DNA of 64,000 nucleotides from contig NZ_FNOR01000011.1 of assembly GCF_900107095.1 (NCBI RefSeq), positions 1 to 64,000 of the forward strand. The letters run 5' to 3'. The notes below the pieces were generated by a model that ran no database searches, had not been told where the DNA came from, and was given only the letters and a program-made list of their open reading frames with translations. Position numbers and translations under genes: made by a program. Numbering within the stretch: the stretch's first letter is position 1; every line of letters starts with the position of its first letter. Origin of the DNA: Collimonas sp. OK242. GTDB lineage: Bacteria; Pseudomonadota; Gammaproteobacteria; Burkholderiales; Burkholderiaceae_D. This document shows, in pieces, positions 62,542 through 64,000 of this stretch.

Positions 62542-64000
62542 TTATAACTGCCGCTGAAATAGCTTTATATCCCCAACACTAAACGCACCACAGGCAGCCG
62601 CGTTATCGAGGTCGATACGAATTCCTTTAACATGTTTCGTGGCCAACCAGCGAGGGGATGCATCAAGGGGAACAATAAGCGCTCCGTCGTCTGCAGTAAA
62701 TCGTATGCTGGAGATTTCGAAAGGCCCTTCATGATTATCTCCCCACCAAAACACCTGTATCCTTGGTTCCACGCCCCTGTTTATGCAAGAAAAATTGAAC
62801 CGTAAGAGGCCGGCGTCGCGTCCAGAAAGATTAAAACTCGAAATATCGAAACGCAGGAAAGGATCAATGCCAAGGACCTTATAGTTCCCATTTTCAGAAA
62901 CTAGATCATGAATACTAGGAGCCAGCCTGCCAAACTCCTTGATCAAAGTCATTTTCCTCTCTAATGATTTCTCCGATCTGCCCCAGGCAACTGGAATTTT
63001 TTTAAAGTCTGACTGTGCGAATGCCTTCTCAAATAGCGATACCTTGTATTCAGCTTCTATTTCTGTAGCAACTGAAATCTGAATTCGATGCGGGTAGCCA
63101 GCGACCGATGGATCAATAGTTAAGCCATCAAGCCATATCGCGTTTCCTTCGTTCGATATTCTATTGATTCTGCGAATCTCACCTGCGCCAATACGAACTT
63201 GGTTACCTACGGTGAGAAGCGGTAATAACACGGCATTGTCTACGATTACCGCCGGCTCTCGGCGGTTGACGCCACGATCCCAATTGACATCCGTTATATT
63301 TTTGATTGCAACATCAATTGTCGGTTCGTGATAATCAATACCGCCAGTTTTCTTGTATCCAAAAATGAAACCGTTTTCAAATTTTGGAGCATAGCTATCA
63401 AGAATAAAGCGATATAAATAGGGATCGCGTAACGCCAGACCGCCGCCGTCATGGATAATATTAATTCCTTCTAGAAGCGCTACGCGCGGCAGATTTTTTG
63501 AAAGCTGCTCTATTGCGCGTTTTTGCTGAGAGGGGGGAGCCATGTTGTATGGAGCGGTCACAGCCGTCATCGGCCGATGATTCAGGTAGAAATACTGCGC
63601 ATTTCGAGAAGTCAGGTCGAGATAACTCTCACCCGGTGCAAGCTTGCTATTTAATAACTCGTCCAGCTTGGTTAGTTGATTCCAGTGTCCATCCTGAACT
63701 GCAGCCATACCAATATTGGGTAGGCCCGCACTTGCTCCATCTTTCAATGAGCCGGCCATAACCTGAGCAGATGCAGCTGAAACCAAATGAAAAACACGGG
63801 GTGGCGTGAAATTCATGGAGGCACTCATACCTGCAATCAAGAGAATCAATGGCGCTCTATTAACCGGCTTCAACATCCCCCACACAATAATGGGAAGTAA
63901 AATTGTCCAACCTAAAATCGCAACGATACCTGGTCTTGATATGCTATCCGAATCAATTCGTCCCATGGAGTATGGGATGAGCAACAAGACGAACAGGAAA
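62542..64000 (-). CDS. Unrecognised membrane protein, C-terminal part (partial)
   Basis: The frame is open to the window edge; about 485 C-terminal residues are visible. The part nearest the edge is hydrophobic (FVLLLIPYSMG, then IVAILGWTILLPIIVWGML and APLILLIAGMSAS), suggesting the end of a multi-helix membrane domain. A soluble, probably periplasmic part of about 400 residues follows, with SRNAQYFYLNHRPMTAVTAP resembling the late part of membrane glycosyltransferase-like proteins, and a C-terminal beta-rich region. I do not assign a family. The region is more AT-rich than the genes before it. Confidence 0.6.
   Translation of the reverse strand, partial: FLFVLLLIPYSMGRIDSDSISRPGIVAILGWTILLPIIVWGMLKPVNRAPLILLIAGMSASMNFTPPRVFHLVSAASAQVMAGSLKDGASAGLPNIGMAAVQDGHWNQLTKLDELLNSKLAPGESYLDLTSRNAQYFYLNHRPMTAVTAPYNMAPPSQQKRAIEQLSKNLPRVALLEGINIIHDGGGLALRDPYLYRFILDSYAPKFENGFIFGYKKTGGIDYHEPTIDVAIKNITDVNWDRGVNRREPAVIVDNAVLLPLLTVGNQVRIGAGEIRRINRISNEGNAIWLDGLTIDPSVAGYPHRIQISVATEIEAEYKVSLFEKAFAQSDFKKIPVAWGRSEKSLERKMTLIKEFGRLAPSIHDLVSENGNYKVLGIDPFLRFDISSFNLSGRDAGLLRFNFSCINRGVEPRIQVFWWGDNHEGPFEISSIRFTADDGALIVPLDASPRWLATKHVKGIRIDLDNAAACGAFSVGDIKLFQRQL

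Noticed and set aside
1-64000. tRNA, rRNA, CRISPR, IS elements and prophage genes
   Set aside because: I looked for cloverleaf-like tails, regular spacer repeats, transposase motifs and phage structural genes, and found nothing that could be supported.

Overview
The window is a GC-rich, gene-dense bacterial chromosome segment. Codon use, the pnp-rpsO pair, the phasin gene, the 7Fe ferredoxin, the ssu operon with molbindins and the general protein character point to a betaproteobacterium of the Burkholderiales. Oxalobacteraceae, perhaps Collimonas, is my inference from protein character alone; no rRNA is present to test it. I saw no rRNA, tRNA, IS element, prophage or CRISPR array.

Layout. 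1-3.3 kb: the 3' end of an aromatic amino acid ammonia-lyase gene, a secreted dienelactone-hydrolase-like protein and an Asp/Glu-racemase-family protein. 3.7-17.3 kb: a complete siderophore operon with exactly the gene order of Staphylococcus aureus sbnABCDEFGHI, followed by a TonB-dependent receptor. It starts at a promoter carrying a 15/19 Fur-box match and a 13-bp direct repeat. The predicted product is staphyloferrin B: SbnI makes O-phosphoserine, SbnA and SbnB convert it with glutamate to L-2,3-diaminopropionate and 2-oxoglutarate, SbnG makes citrate, SbnE/H/F/C assemble the molecule, SbnD exports it and the receptor takes the ferric form back. 17.4-26.2 kb (minus strand): a sulfur-scavenging cluster with a sulfate-binding protein, SsuE, two SsuA paralogues, SsuD, SsuC, SsuB, two tandem SsuF-type molbindins, a degenerate EAL protein and a small hydrolase.

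26.3-35 kb: single genes and pairs (MFS plus DeoR regulator, DgkA, IclR regulator, PBP7, methyltransferase divergent from an XRE regulator with a striking inverted-repeat operator, EamA transporter, HDAC-like deacetylase). 35-44.4 kb: phasin, a large DUF349 protein, a molybdopterin-binding protein, a tightly overlapping four-gene envelope operon (beta-propeller, polysaccharide deacetylase, sterol-desaturase family, EI24), FKBP, a small lipoprotein and acyl-CoA-binding protein. 44.4-51.3 kb: hydroxyacid dehydrogenase, NhaD-type antiporter, nicotinate phosphoribosyltransferase, CDF cation exporter with a candidate 33-residue small ORF, ferredoxin and ferredoxin-NADP reductase.

51.3-52.6 kb is an AT-rich island between two strong terminators. 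It encodes a glycine-rich secreted peptide precursor with a double-glycine-type leader motif and a two-helix membrane protein, which together look like a bacteriocin and immunity pair. 52.6-64 kb returns to core genes: pnp, rpsO, a BamE-like lipoprotein, lolD/lolC, a thioredoxin-like protein, an SDR plus acyl-CoA synthetase operon divergent from an AraC regulator, and the C-terminal part of an unrecognised membrane protein cut by the window edge.
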